Source: an uncultured Oscillibacter sp.
GTDB lineage: Bacteria > Bacillota > Clostridia > Oscillospirales > Oscillospiraceae
Direction: 5' to 3'
Assembly: GCA_910589315.1 (NCBI GenBank)
Contig: CAJUTB010000020.1
Span: 1-50,031, forward strand
Length of the DNA stretch: 50,031 nucleotides
Both the position numbers and the translations under genes were made by a program. How positions within the stretch are numbered: the first letter of the stretch is position 1; each line of letters begins with the position of its first letter. Below the pieces are notes generated by a model that saw nothing but the letters and a program-made list of their open reading frames with translations, was not told the DNA's origin and did no database searches. Of this stretch, positions 16,172 to 24,566 are shown piece by piece.

Positions 16172-16508
16172 CGTCCAGGTCCAGCCTTTCCTCCGCGTAG
16201 TAAATGGTGGCGATGCCCATGGCGGCCACGTTATCCACTCCGAGGATGTAATAATGGGCGCGCCCGCGGACAAGGCGGTCGCCGGGCTTCGCCGCCTCTC
16301 CTCCGCGCTGCACGATCTGGTGGGTGCAGGGGTGGCCGGTCTGGCTGTACCTGGCGACCGCTTTGGGGTCCGCGCTGGCGATGACGCCCCGCAAAATGGC
16401 GCGCGTCTCGGTGTCGTAGGTCGTCTGCGCCCGTCCTTTGCTGTTCTTGACACGGCTGACCGGCTCGACCACGAAATCCTTGATTAAGTTACCGGGGCGG
16501 AAGTACAT
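16155..16508 (-). CDS. Head-tail adaptor/connector protein (XkdH-like)
   Basis: A 117-aa protein, probably the head-closure adaptor. The character fits: RPGNLIKDFVVEPVSRVKNSK, AILRGVIASADPKAVARYSQ (split here to show key parts), CTHQIVQRG, and the final RAHYYILGVDNVAAMGIATIYY strand. Such adaptors are about 110 aa and lie between the gp6-like connector and gp10-like joining protein, as here. It overlaps both neighbours by 17-20 nt, a sign of tight coupling. The family call is by size, order and pattern. Confidence 0.65.
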   Translation of the reverse strand: MYFRPGNLIKDFVVEPVSRVKNSKGRAQTTYDTETRAILRGVIASADPKAVARYSQTGHPCTHQIVQRGGEAAKPGDRLVRGRAHYYILGVDNVAAMGIATIYYAEERLDLDDGSEL

Positions 16509-16923
16509 GGCCGGGCCCTCCTTCCGTCCCGCCTGCCCGGCGGTTCTCCATCATTCCCGCGTGGAAATAATGGGGGCCGCAGATTGCCTGCGGGTGGGCG
16601 ACCGGCGCGGCGCTCTCGATCTCCTTTTTGAGTTCGTCCCGCATGGCTTTCCATGCCTCCCGGCGCTGATGAAGGGCGAGGGACAATTCGCCGACGTCCG
16701 TGTCGACCTCATACATGAAACGGAAAAGGATGCTCTCCAAACAGCGCAGCTTTGCCCGCTTCCACCTGGGCGTCGCCTCGATGATGGCGGTGTATTCCGC
16801 GTCGGTCAACGCACAGGTGTCGACGCCGCCCTCGACCATTGTGTCCCCCAGCTCAAACCGCATTTTGTCCTTGCCGGGCTCTTTGATTTTCTCGGGGTCG
16901 TAGCTGTAGGCGGGCTGCGCCAT
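16489..16923 (-). CDS. gp6/YqbG-like head-tail connector
   Basis: A 144-aa protein immediately after the capsid-associated genes, in the place of the YqbG/gp6-type connector that forms the ring under the portal. It is helical with a conserved-looking core (ALTDAEYTAIIEATPRWKRA, CLESILFRFMYEVDTDVGEL). The last 30 residues are Gly/His-rich and may be flexible. It starts at TAATG overlap with the previous gene. I am fairly sure of the structural role, less of the family. Confidence 0.6.
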   Translation of the reverse strand: MAQPAYSYDPEKIKEPGKDKMRFELGDTMVEGGVDTCALTDAEYTAIIEATPRWKRAKLRCLESILFRFMYEVDTDVGELSLALHQRREAWKAMRDELKKEIESAAPVAHPQAICGPHYFHAGMMENRRAGGTEGGPGHVLPPR

Positions 16924-17390
16924 TATTCGCCCTCCCCTCCGGCCGGGGGCTCCCCTCCGCCGGTCTCCTCGGTGCCGGGCTTGCCCTCCAGCTCCGCGGC
17001 CCTTGCGGCCGCGGCTTTCTTGATGGTTTTCCGGCTGTCACACGCGTCGATCAGGATGAGGGCCGTGCCGTCCGTGATGGCCTTGACGCGGGCCGTGGCT
17101 CCCTCCACGGTCGTCTGCAGGACGGCGACAAGCTCCACGACGGCCTCCGGGGTGACGGTGGCGTCGTAGACCGTCCCGTCCTCCAACGTGACCGGGACGG
17201 TGAACGTGGTGGTGGCGGGGGGCTCCGGCTCCCGCTGGGCCTCTGCGGCCGGCTGCGCCTCTGCGATCAGGCCGAGGCGGATGACGGCGCCCACCCGGTC
17301 GGCCGGGATGGCCTCCGCCGGGACGGTGTCGCCCGGCATGTACTTGACGCCCGCGAAGGTGGCGGGCTTTGTGCAGGTGAAAACGCCCAT
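16923..17390 (-). CDS. Hypothetical structural-region protein
   Basis: A 155-aa protein coded right after the major capsid gene. It opens GVFTCTKPATFAGVKYMPGD, which is reminiscent of small virion proteins with a short beta domain, continues through an Ala/Glu/Pro linker, a beta region TTTFTVPVTLEDGTVYDATV and an amphipathic helix, and ends in Gly/Glu-rich low complexity. It may be a head-fibre or head-completion protein. The family is not recognised, and the function is inference from order alone. Confidence 0.65.
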   Translation of the reverse strand: MGVFTCTKPATFAGVKYMPGDTVPAEAIPADRVGAVIRLGLIAEAQPAAEAQREPEPPATTTFTVPVTLEDGTVYDATVTPEAVVELVAVLQTTVEGATARVKAITDGTALILIDACDSRKTIKKAAAARAAELEGKPGTEETGGGEPPAGGEGE

Positions 17391-17403
17391 TTTCGCCCCT
17401 CCT

Positions 17404-18429
17404 TTACACGCAATCGTGCATGAACAGCGCCAGGTCGTCGCAGGTTTTCTTCATGTCGGACGACATGAGCCCCTCGACAAACTCGGAATGAGTGCCCTTT
17501 TCGCCCTCAAACTGATCGAACGCGACGGCGCTGCCGTTGCCCAGCATGTCCCACGTGAAAATGTACCCGGCGGAGGGTTCGTCGATCTGGGGGCTGGGGG
17601 TGGCGTAGCACAGGAGGGCGCTCTTGCTGTCGCAGATAAACTGCATGTCGGCGTCCTGGCCGATCCCTGCGGCGTTGTAGGTGCTCTCCACGACCTTCAC
17701 CTGCTCGACGCCGAACAGCTGCGCCAGCACCTGCGGGGTGACTTTGGCGGGGTTGGCGGTGGTGCCGGTGTACTTGATGCGCTCCATAATGGCGGGGTGA
17801 TTCTTGAGGGCGTTGTACGCCTCCGCGCCCAGGGCCAGGCGGTTGGGCCGACGGCGGCCGTTGCGCTTCATGTCGGTGCCCCTTTCGTCGAAAAAGGCCA
17901 CGGGGTCAAAGGCGCTCTCGGTGAATTTCATAAACTCACCGCTGCCGGAGCCGGTGGTCGTGCCCTCCAGCTGATTCGCCCACACGCCCGCCTTGAAAAA
18001 CTTGGACGCAAAGACGATGTCCTGATGGAGTAGCATCTGTTCGGAGGCGAAGCGCACCTTGGCCCGCCGGGGGTCGGCGACGCCGGGGGCGTGGCTGCGC
18101 TGGTAGTTGAGCTGCGCAATCTGGTCGATGCCGACCAGGACCTGGTCGACCTCGCACTTGTAGTTGTTGTCCTCCTGGCCCATGATGGCGGGTTGCACCT
18201 TGCCGTAGGCGGGCTTGCGCTGCACGTTGTCGCGGGCGAGGTCGGCCTTGCTGAACGTGTAGAAATAGCTGGCGGACAACTGCACGGGGCAGATGGGGAA
18301 AATGGATGTCGCCACGAAATCGCCGGGGTCCTGGAAGAAGGCCATGGACATGTTGGTCAGGTACGCGTTGGGCCTCCAACCCTTGGCGATGGCCGCCTGG
18401 ATGCCGGCGTTGGTGTTTCTGCTATTCAT
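17404..18429 (-). CDS. Major capsid protein
   Basis: A 341-aa HK97-type major capsid protein. It follows the scaffold and decoration genes in the classic order protease-scaffold-decoration-capsid. The opening GWRPNAYLTNMSMAFFQDP, the central PAIMGQEDNNYKCEVDQVLV, and the later NRLALGAEAYNALKNHPAIM segment are characteristic of capsid proteins of this group, in which N-x-x-x-x-G-x-x-x-Y-x-A-L-K-x-H-P-x-I is a well-known feature. The sequence starts directly at residue 1 of the mature-like domain, so scaffolding is provided separately. Confidence 0.9.
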   Translation of the reverse strand: MNSRNTNAGIQAAIAKGWRPNAYLTNMSMAFFQDPGDFVATSIFPICPVQLSASYFYTFSKADLARDNVQRKPAYGKVQPAIMGQEDNNYKCEVDQVLVGIDQIAQLNYQRSHAPGVADPRRAKVRFASEQMLLHQDIVFASKFFKAGVWANQLEGTTTGSGSGEFMKFTESAFDPVAFFDERGTDMKRNGRRRPNRLALGAEAYNALKNHPAIMERIKYTGTTANPAKVTPQVLAQLFGVEQVKVVESTYNAAGIGQDADMQFICDSKSALLCYATPSPQIDEPSAGYIFTWDMLGNGSAVAFDQFEGEKGTHSEFVEGLMSSDMKKTCDDLALFMHDCV

Positions 18430-18447
18430 TTCTTCGTCTCCTCTCTA

Positions 18448-18849
18448 TTAGGTGTTGCTGCCGGCGGACGCGAAGCCGGCCTTGATGATCTGGACGTGGA
18501 TCACCTGGTCGGCCGCCGTGGCGGCCTCCAGGGCCTGGGCCAGGATGAAATTGCCGGCCGCGGCCTTGGTGGCCTTGCCGGTGGCGTCGGGGGTGAGGAG
18601 GTCGCCGGCCGTGACGGCGGCGCCGACCTTCCACAGGCCCATGTCCTTCACCTGGACGGTGACGGTGTCGCCGGCCGCGACATTGTCGGTCTCCGGGATC
18701 AACAGGCCCACGGCCACGCCGCCGGCCGTGGAAACGACCTTGACGCCGTCGGCGTCCATGGCGACGGCCAGCAGGGCCCCGTTGGTGATGGCCTGGCCCG
18801 CCTGGGCGGCGATGACCGGGCTTTCATTGATGGAAGTGCCGATATACAT
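18448..18849 (-). CDS. Capsid decoration-like protein (DUF2190 type)
   Basis: A 133-aa Gly/Ala/Val-rich beta protein just upstream of the capsid gene. Features such as AITNGALLAVAMDADGVKVV, AGGVAVGLLIPETDNVAAGD and AGDLLTPDATGKATKAA match DUF2190 capsid decoration/cement proteins, which trimerise on the capsid surface. The start is the ATG at 18849; a longer open frame upstream is out of register with the neighbouring gene. I infer capsid stabilisation from family and order. Confidence 0.78.
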   Translation of the reverse strand: MYIGTSINESPVIAAQAGQAITNGALLAVAMDADGVKVVSTAGGVAVGLLIPETDNVAAGDTVTVQVKDMGLWKVGAAVTAGDLLTPDATGKATKAAAGNFILAQALEAATAADQVIHVQIIKAGFASAGSNT

Positions 18850-18862
18850 GACTTTTCCCTCC

Positions 18863-19480
18863 TTATCGGTTGTTCTCGTACTGCTGCACGAGGTCGGGGT
18901 TCTGTTCGCAGGCTTTGTCGATGGCCTGCGCGTAGGACAGGGTCGGGACGCTCTTGCGGATTTCCTCCGCCTTTTTCTCGATCTGGGCCCAGGCGGCGTC
19001 CGCGCCACACACGGGGGAGCCGGTGCCGCCGCGCTTCCCGATCTCGGTGAACGCGGGGGACGCCTGGACGACGGCCAGGTTGGCGTCCAGCACGCCGATC
19101 ATGTCGGCGTATGCGGTGCCGCCGGCGGCCTTGAGGCTCTTGAGGACGGGGGCCAGCTCCTCCGGCTTCTTGCCCAGAAGCTCGTACTTCTTGGCGACGG
19201 ACATGATCTCCCGGTCCTCGGCCTCCTCGCGGAATTTCCGCAGGTTCTTCAGCTCCTCCGCCACGGCGGGGTGCATACCCTTGTAGATGTCGTCGGTGTC
19301 CCCGGCGGGGGCCGCGGCAGGGGCGGGGGTGGGCTCCGCACTCTTGACGATGGCGCCGGGGTCCGTATTGGCCGCGGGCACGGCGGGGGCGGGGGTCTCC
19401 TCCGCGATGCCGGCCTTTTTCTCGATGGCTTCGAGGGCGGCCAGCTCCTCCGCAGACAGTTTGCTCTTGTCGATCTTCAT
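18863..19480 (-). CDS. Nested scaffold protein from internal start
   Basis: An in-frame ATG at 19480 begins MKIDKSKLSAEELAALEAIE and gives a 205-aa product equal to the C-terminal half of the long head protein. It is preceded by AAGGAAGGAGA at 10 nt, a strong SD inside a coding region. This is the arrangement of lambda C/Nu3 and similar heads, in which the short product is the scaffold and the long one carries an extra domain. Translation from this start is inference from the SD. Confidence 0.65.
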   Translation of the reverse strand: MKIDKSKLSAEELAALEAIEKKAGIAEETPAPAVPAANTDPGAIVKSAEPTPAPAAAPAGDTDDIYKGMHPAVAEELKNLRKFREEAEDREIMSVAKKYELLGKKPEELAPVLKSLKAAGGTAYADMIGVLDANLAVVQASPAFTEIGKRGGTGSPVCGADAAWAQIEKKAEEIRKSVPTLSYAQAIDKACEQNPDLVQQYENNR

Positions 19481-20116
19481 GTCTTTACAGTCTCCTTCCT
19501 TGTCGATGGTGTCCTGCTCCCCTTCGTCGGGGGGCGTCTCCGGCTCTCCGGCCGGGCTCTTGGGCTCTGCCTTGGCGATCATGTCGTCCAGGCGGTCCCT
19601 GGCCTCTTTTGCGATCTGGAGGCGTTCCTCGGTCATGGGCTGCCCGGCGGCCTTTTCCACCTTCGTCGGAACGCCGGCCGACCATTTCGGGATTGCTGCC
19701 GTAACGGCTGCGGTAAACTCCGCGCAGCTCTGGGTCATAAGCGTCGGCTTATTCTCCGCGGGGATTTCCTGATCCCTCAAAATGCTGCACAGGCTTTCCT
19801 CCAACGCGTAGCAATAATCCCAGATTTCGTCGGCCGTCCTGCGGAGCTGCCGCTGGGCCATTTTGTCGCCGAAGGTCACGGCGTCGCCCTTGGCGATCTC
19901 CTCCATGGCGGCGTCGATCTGTTCCTCGGTGGCTCCGACCGACTTGGCGATGGCCGCGACCACGCTGCGGAAAAAGCCCCCGGCCGTCTGCGGTTTCTTT
20001 TCGGCCGCGGCTCCCTCCGGCTTGCGCTTAAACAGCACAATGTTTGCCTCTGGATTGGCGCCCGCATCCACAAAGTCGATCTTTGTGACCAGCAGGTCTT
20101 TTAACTTGTTTGCCAT
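18863..20116 (-). CDS. Scaffolding-like head protein with in-frame internal start
   Basis: A 417-aa protein between the XkdF-like protease and the decoration protein. The N-terminal ~200 residues begin MANKLKDLLVTKIDFVDAGA, a start seen in XkdF-linked phage head proteins, and include a helical domain. The rest is a Pro/Ala-rich linker and a charged helical C-terminus (KFREEAEDREIMSVAKKYEL and the final ALSYAQAIDKACEQNPDLV-type helix), typical for scaffold. A nested in-frame start at 19480 probably yields the scaffold alone. The likely role is scaffolding of prohead assembly, to be cleaved by the protease. Confidence 0.72.
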   Translation of the reverse strand: MANKLKDLLVTKIDFVDAGANPEANIVLFKRKPEGAAAEKKPQTAGGFFRSVVAAIAKSVGATEEQIDAAMEEIAKGDAVTFGDKMAQRQLRRTADEIWDYCYALEESLCSILRDQEIPAENKPTLMTQSCAEFTAAVTAAIPKWSAGVPTKVEKAAGQPMTEERLQIAKEARDRLDDMIAKAEPKSPAGEPETPPDEGEQDTIDKEGDCKDMKIDKSKLSAEELAALEAIEKKAGIAEETPAPAVPAANTDPGAIVKSAEPTPAPAAAPAGDTDDIYKGMHPAVAEELKNLRKFREEAEDREIMSVAKKYELLGKKPEELAPVLKSLKAAGGTAYADMIGVLDANLAVVQASPAFTEIGKRGGTGSPVCGADAAWAQIEKKAEEIRKSVPTLSYAQAIDKACEQNPDLVQQYENNR

Positions 20117-20158
20117 TTGCTCGACTACCTCCTTTCCTCAAAGATTTTTATAAACAGA

Positions 20159-20181
20159 GGGCCGCGAAATGGCCGCGGCCC
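20159..20181 (-). terminator. Weak hairpin after the XkdF-like gene
   Basis: The gap between the protease and scaffold genes has a perfect 8-bp stem (GGGCCGCG, 7-nt loop, CGCGGCCC). On the minus strand it is followed by UCUGUUUAU, an imperfect U-tract. It may attenuate transcription or only shape the leader of the scaffold gene. The rest of the 106-bp gap holds the scaffold SD (GGAGG). Confidence 0.4.
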
Positions 20182-20222
20182 CCGGTTTACCGTGATTTTT
20201 TTGGCGGATTTCTAACTTGCCG

Positions 20223-20699
20223 CTAATTTGCCGCATTGCCCGCCGCCTCCGGGACGCGGACGGCCTCCCCCTCGATGGAAAACATGGGGTAGGTGCCGTC
20301 CTTGACCTTGGCCCAGACGTCGTCGTCCGTGACCTTGAAGCCGATCCACCAGCCCGTCGGGACGGTGCCCTCCGGGATGCCCATGGCGGCGATCTTCTCC
20401 GGGGTGAAAATGACGCTTTCCACCAGGACGGCACAGCCGCCCCGTTCGTGCATTTCCCCGCCCTCCCGGTACAACTCGACGAAATTGTAAGCGGCCTGCT
20501 CCAACTCCTCGACGTCGATGATGTCGCCGACGCAGTCCTCCACGGTTTCGCCGTTGATGGTGGCCGACGCGCTGGCCCAGCCGAAGGCCAGGCGCTTGTC
20601 GTCGTCCGCTTTCTGGATTTTGAAGCGGCCGTTGATGGTGCCGCCCTCCGGCTGCCGCTTCTCCACGGCGTCCGGGTGGATGTCTGAAAACTTGAACAT
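20223..20699 (-). CDS. XkdF-like prohead protease
   Basis: A 158-aa protein resembling the XkdF putative serine protease family (Peptidase S78-like), which matures the prohead. Key visible segments are KRLAFGWASASATINGETVEDCVGD (cut to show parts), then EMHERGG and CAVLVESVIFTPEKIAAMGI; the H of EMHERG and S of VES are candidate catalytic residues. PTGWWIGFKVTDDDVW follows, as in that family. It precedes the scaffold gene, the usual order. The start follows a terminator, so it needs read-through or its own promoter. Confidence 0.82.
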   Translation of the reverse strand: MFKFSDIHPDAVEKRQPEGGTINGRFKIQKADDDKRLAFGWASASATINGETVEDCVGDIIDVEELEQAAYNFVELYREGGEMHERGGCAVLVESVIFTPEKIAAMGIPEGTVPTGWWIGFKVTDDDVWAKVKDGTYPMFSIEGEAVRVPEAAGNAAN

Positions 20700-20722
20700 G
20701 CCGGTCGTTCCTCCTTCATGGC

Positions 20723-20754
20723 AAAAGAAAAAGGCGGGGCCTTTTGGCTCCGCC
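20723..20754 (-). terminator. Rho-independent terminator upstream of the protease gene
   Basis: On the minus strand GGCGGAGCC, a 4-nt AAAA loop and GGCCCCGCC form a stem with one A-C mismatch, followed by UUUUUCUUUU. This is a good intrinsic terminator after the 121-aa gene. It lies inside the head operon, between the MuF-gene pair and the protease gene, so it may set lower expression downstream or need antitermination. Confidence 0.75.
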
Positions 20755-20766
20755 TCGGTGGCGTGT

Positions 20767-21132
20767 TTAATTGTCGAGGACGTCCGGGTAATTGAGCCCG
20801 GCGTCCTGCCCGAAGGTCTTTCTGTACCATTCCTGCAGGTCGTCCGTGGTCTGGATGGTCTTGGCGATGATGTCGCCGTTCTCGATCCACACGACGCCCC
20901 GGCGGACGTCCTCGATGGTCAGGGCCTTAAACTCCCATTCTCCGGGCTCAAATCCGGCCGACTGGAACGTGAAGGCGCCGTCGCCGTCTTTCGTGACCTT
21001 GCCGTCGATCATGTGGCCCCGGTTGGTGTCAAAAAAGCGAAGCTGCCCGTCCTTCATGTGGCAATTCATAGCCAGGCCGTTCGGTTTCTTCCTGCCGGGC
21101 CACTTGAATGTGTAGGTTGTCCGTCTGTTCAT
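20767..21132 (-). CDS. Hypothetical protein coupled to the MuF head gene
   Basis: A 121-aa protein whose ATG (21132) overlaps the stop of the MuF-type gene (ATGA). It reads as a small alpha/beta protein: YTFKWPGRKKPNGLAMNCHM, GWEFKALTIEDVRRGVVWIE-type strands, and a helix-rich C-terminus ending NYPDVLDN. It is followed by a terminator, so it ends the upstream transcription unit. I do not recognise it. Because it is tightly coupled to an effector-like gene, an immunity or chaperone partner is conceivable, but that is speculation. Confidence 0.7.
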   Translation of the reverse strand: MNRRTTYTFKWPGRKKPNGLAMNCHMKDGQLRFFDTNRGHMIDGKVTKDGDGAFTFQSAGFEPGEWEFKALTIEDVRRGVVWIENGDIIAKTIQTTDDLQEWYRKTFGQDAGLNYPDVLDN

Positions 21133-24100
21133 ATCGTGTTGCCCACCTTTACAAATTTCGCCAGGGGGATGCCGTTGATCTCCTGGATGCCCTGGGCCTG
21201 GAATTTCTGGATCAGCTCCGCCCGGTGTGCGGTGTCCTCGCACACGATCCCGGTGAACGAGGAGACGGGGATGCCCTGTCTAAACATGATTTCGTTGTCC
21301 GATTTGTAGCTCTGCTTCATCTGTTTCACGAAATCCACGGGTGTCAGGCGCTGGGCCATTCTTGTCGGGGACGTGGTCCCGAAGCTGTCGGATGTGTGCG
21401 CATACCAATCCGTCCGGCCGAGCTCCCCGACGTCGAAAATAATGCGGTATGGCCCGCCGCAGTAGCTGTTGTTGAATCGGACGCCGCCCGTCTTTACACC
21501 CAGGCGCGTGAAAACGCTGTCGGCGCCGCCGGTGCCCATGTCGCTCTCCGGGCTGCTGCCCGTGATCCTGTTGCCGGTGATGCAGCGCCGGTTCGTGGAG
21601 GACATGCCGCCGGTCTTGACGATCCCGACGACGCTGTCGCTGCTGCGGACGCCTGACCAGACATATTCCGCCCCAGCCTGCTTCATGGCCTTCACGGTCT
21701 CCGGGTCGTAATACGTGGCGTACCCCTCGCACACTTTCCGAAGCTGGACGCCGGCGATCCTGCTGTCGCTGATCCCGATGTCCTTGATGATGTCGTCCAG
21801 TTTATCCTCCAACGCCTGGCCTGTCAATCCTTGAAATTCCGAAACGCGGGAGGGGGCGTTCTGCCAAATAAGGCGGCTCTTGATGACTGTGCGCTCCGCC
21901 TCCGCCGTCGGGGTGGTCAGGAGGTCATCCAGGCCCACGCCCTTCAACATGCGGGACATTTCGGCGGCGTCCACGGCTCCGTCCGCGCTGACCGGGACGC
22001 GGACGCGGAAGAAGCCCTGCCAACTGTAAAAATCTTTCGCCCCTTCGTTCGTGTAAATCTCGAAGGTGTTCTGCCCGTCCACCACGATCCGGGACTTTAC
22101 GCCGACGCGGCCCTGCAGGTTGATGGTGTTGCCCTTTGAAAACAGGGCGAGGGCCGGGTCGGATTCCTCAAAATCGAGGTAGCCGCTTGTGCTGCGCCCC
22201 TTGATGGCGTTCCACGTGGAGGACCAGGTGCCCTGTGTGAGCTTGCCGCTGACCTCATAGTATTCGGTGCCGCCGATGTTCATGCGGCGCGCCGTGAGCC
22301 CCAGGCCCTCGACGCTGCCCTTGTCGGACGCCACGGGGACGCCGGCCTTGGCTGTGGGCACCTTTGACAGGTCCTTGAAGATGTCGCTGGCCGCCTCCAC
22401 GCCCTTCGGCATGGACGCCTGTGGGACGGTCTGGCCCGCTTTCCTGGCCGCCGCGTTGGCCGCCAGGCGGGTCTTGACCTGGTTGGACATGGCCGCGGCC
22501 TGTGTCGGGTCCGTGATGGCCGTGACCAGCTGCGTCTTGTTCATGTTGTTGTAATATGCGATGCCCTTGTTTTTGGCGATGGCCTTGAGGTCGGCGATGC
22601 TCATGCCCTTCACGGATGCCGCCGTCTGCTGGACGGCCGCCAGGGGCTGCTTCACCACAGCCGCGGCTTCGTCGGCCCAAACGAAATTGACGGTTTTGCC
22701 CGTCCTCTCGGTGAGGAGATCACTGTAAAATGCGCGGTATGTCTCCCGGAGGCCGCTTTTGCGGTCCACAATGGCGTCCAGAAGGTCCTCTGCGGCCTTG
22801 CCCTTGCCGTGCAGGCTCTCCGCATACTCCCGGAAAATCTCCCTATATTCCGCGTCGGGGATGCTCTCCACCCGCTTGATGTACGTGAGGGTGTCCTGCA
22901 AATTGAGGTCGATCTCTCCCTTGGCGAAACGCCTATACATGGTGTTATAAAGCGGCTCTGTCTCCCCGTAGGCGCTGTTCGGGTGGTATGTGTAGGACAT
23001 TTTCCCGCTTGCGGCGTCCTTGATGTAACGGAAGGATTGCTCTTTGTCCAGGCCGATGATCCGGCCGGAGGCGTCGGTGACAAAATTCTCCCCGTGGGCG
23101 TCGAAATTGCCAAGCAGCCAGTCGGTGACATGCTCCCGCTGTATCTGGCCGGTGATGTCCGCGCCCAGGTCGGTCGCCGCGCCGGTCTGCCACGCCTCCA
23201 GGTCGATCCCGCCGGTGGTGTTGACCTTTTTCTGAAACGCCCCAAATTTCCCGTTGAGGTCTCCGACGCCGACCTGGACCGCGCTGTCCGGGTCGACGAT
23301 GCCCTGGACCTTGTAGCCCGCCTCCTGGACGTATGCCCGGAACGGCTCCGGGGTCCCGCTGTATTTCTGCTGGGCTGGTTTGAAATACCATTCATTCCCG
23401 GCGGCGTCGGTCCAGCTCTCCATCTTGCCGGTGTTTCCGATGTTGAGCTGCTTGTTGTAGGTCATCCCGTTCGGCACTCCAATCCCAGCCGGGATGGCCG
23501 CCTGGGACGTCCCTGGCGCGGTCTGCAGCTGTGCCTGGGCACTTCCCCCAGGCCACGGCGCGAGGGCGTTCTGGGCCGTCTGTGGGGCCGTGGCGGGCTG
23601 GAAAACCGGGGGCGCCGTCTCCTCGAAATGGGTGGCGCACCTGCAGCGTGGGTGAAATGGGGGGATCATGGTCTGGCCCTGGTAAAGCGCCTTGCCCTGG
23701 AAGGGTTGGTCGATGGCGTACTCCTGGCCCGCGAACGCCTCGCACATAGGGCAGACGTCAGAATCCCCCGCGGTGTCGACGACCAGGTGGCCGTCCCCCA
23801 TGTACCCGCCCGCCTGGGCCTGCCGGATATATTCGGAATACCCGAAATTATAGGCGAAGGCCGTCTCGGTCGTGGCGATGGTAAAAGCCCGGTAGCGGTG
23901 CTGCCGGGCTGCGTACTTCATGGCTGCGTCCTTGGCCGCCTTTTCGGCGGTGGCCTTTTTCATGTTGGGGTTGTTGGCCAGGAGGTTGTCCCTGACCTGC
24001 GTGTAATACCGCAAATTCGCGGCCGCCTGCGGCTTGTTCAGCCCAATGAGCGGCCGTATGGCGCGGCTCAATTCGTCGACCGTGTACTGGCCCGTCACGC

Positions 24101-24563
24101 CGGCGCCGATCAATGCCTGGATGGCCTGCCGGCTGTCGCTGCTGATGGCGGTGATCCACTCCGCCCCGTGGGTGTTGATCCAGGACGTCATCCCGTCGCC
24201 CATGGCGTCAAATACCCACCCCCCGGTCGCCTGGGCCGCTATGGTGGCGGCCCCGGCCTGGGCGGCCTGCTGCCAAATCGGGGCCAGGTGGACGCTCACA
24301 AAATTCGCGTAGTCCTGCTGCCACGCCTGGAGGGTGGCTTCGTCCATGTAGCCGTTTTGGATGGCCTCCCGCAGTTCCTTATACGTGACGGCGTTCTGCT
24401 GATTCGCCCACATATTATGAAGCCAGTACATGGGTTCGGCCGTGTTGGCGTTGAGGTAATCGTTCAATTTGGTCAGGGCGTCCTTGCCGGCCTTGGATTT
24501 TTTCGCCTTGCGGAGGTATTCCCGCGGGCTCCTGGCCTGGGCCGCCTTTTTTACTCTGAGCAC
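21129..24563 (-). CDS. MuF-type minor head protein with kinase-like and ADP-ribosyltransferase-like domains
   Basis: This 1144-aa multidomain head protein starts at GTG (24563, SD GGAGGG). Residues 1-315 are the SPP1 gp7/Mu F-type head morphogenesis domain, with Cys/His residues CPMC (271-274) and HPRCRC (304-309). Residues about 378-620 resemble a HipA/PI-kinase-like fold: Lys395 in WYFKPA, then GNFDAHGEN (485-493) and GLDKEQSF (504-511), the positions expected for ATP-binding Lys, catalytic loop and metal-binding Asp. A SAP/HeH-like helix pair lies at 652-686. The C-terminal ~200 residues look ART-like: SGVR (970-973), GGMSST (985-990) and NEIMF (1090-1094). MuF-linked polymorphic toxins are known in Firmicutes prophages; this double fusion looks like a packaged effector. 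Domain calls beyond MuF are inference. Confidence 0.75.
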   Translation of the reverse strand: MLRVKKAAQARSPREYLRKAKKSKAGKDALTKLNDYLNANTAEPMYWLHNMWANQQNAVTYKELREAIQNGYMDEATLQAWQQDYANFVSVHLAPIWQQAAQAGAATIAAQATGGWVFDAMGDGMTSWINTHGAEWITAISSDSRQAIQALIGAGVTGQYTVDELSRAIRPLIGLNKPQAAANLRYYTQVRDNLLANNPNMKKATAEKAAKDAAMKYAARQHRYRAFTIATTETAFAYNFGYSEYIRQAQAGGYMGDGHLVVDTAGDSDVCPMCEAFAGQEYAIDQPFQGKALYQGQTMIPPFHPRCRCATHFEETAPPVFQPATAPQTAQNALAPWPGGSAQAQLQTAPGTSQAAIPAGIGVPNGMTYNKQLNIGNTGKMESWTDAAGNEWYFKPAQQKYSGTPEPFRAYVQEAGYKVQGIVDPDSAVQVGVGDLNGKFGAFQKKVNTTGGIDLEAWQTGAATDLGADITGQIQREHVTDWLLGNFDAHGENFVTDASGRIIGLDKEQSFRYIKDAASGKMSYTYHPNSAYGETEPLYNTMYRRFAKGEIDLNLQDTLTYIKRVESIPDAEYREIFREYAESLHGKGKAAEDLLDAIVDRKSGLRETYRAFYSDLLTERTGKTVNFVWADEAAAVVKQPLAAVQQTAASVKGMSIADLKAIAKNKGIAYYNNMNKTQLVTAITDPTQAAAMSNQVKTRLAANAAARKAGQTVPQASMPKGVEAASDIFKDLSKVPTAKAGVPVASDKGSVEGLGLTARRMNIGGTEYYEVSGKLTQGTWSSTWNAIKGRSTSGYLDFEESDPALALFSKGNTINLQGRVGVKSRIVVDGQNTFEIYTNEGAKDFYSWQGFFRVRVPVSADGAVDAAEMSRMLKGVGLDDLLTTPTAEAERTVIKSRLIWQNAPSRVSEFQGLTGQALEDKLDDIIKDIGISDSRIAGVQLRKVCEGYATYYDPETVKAMKQAGAEYVWSGVRSSDSVVGIVKTGGMSSTNRRCITGNRITGSSPESDMGTGGADSVFTRLGVKTGGVRFNNSYCGGPYRIIFDVGELGRTDWYAHTSDSFGTTSPTRMAQRLTPVDFVKQMKQSYKSDNEIMFRQGIPVSSFTGIVCEDTAHRAELIQKFQAQGIQEINGIPLAKFVKVGNTI

Positions 24564-24566
24564 GGT

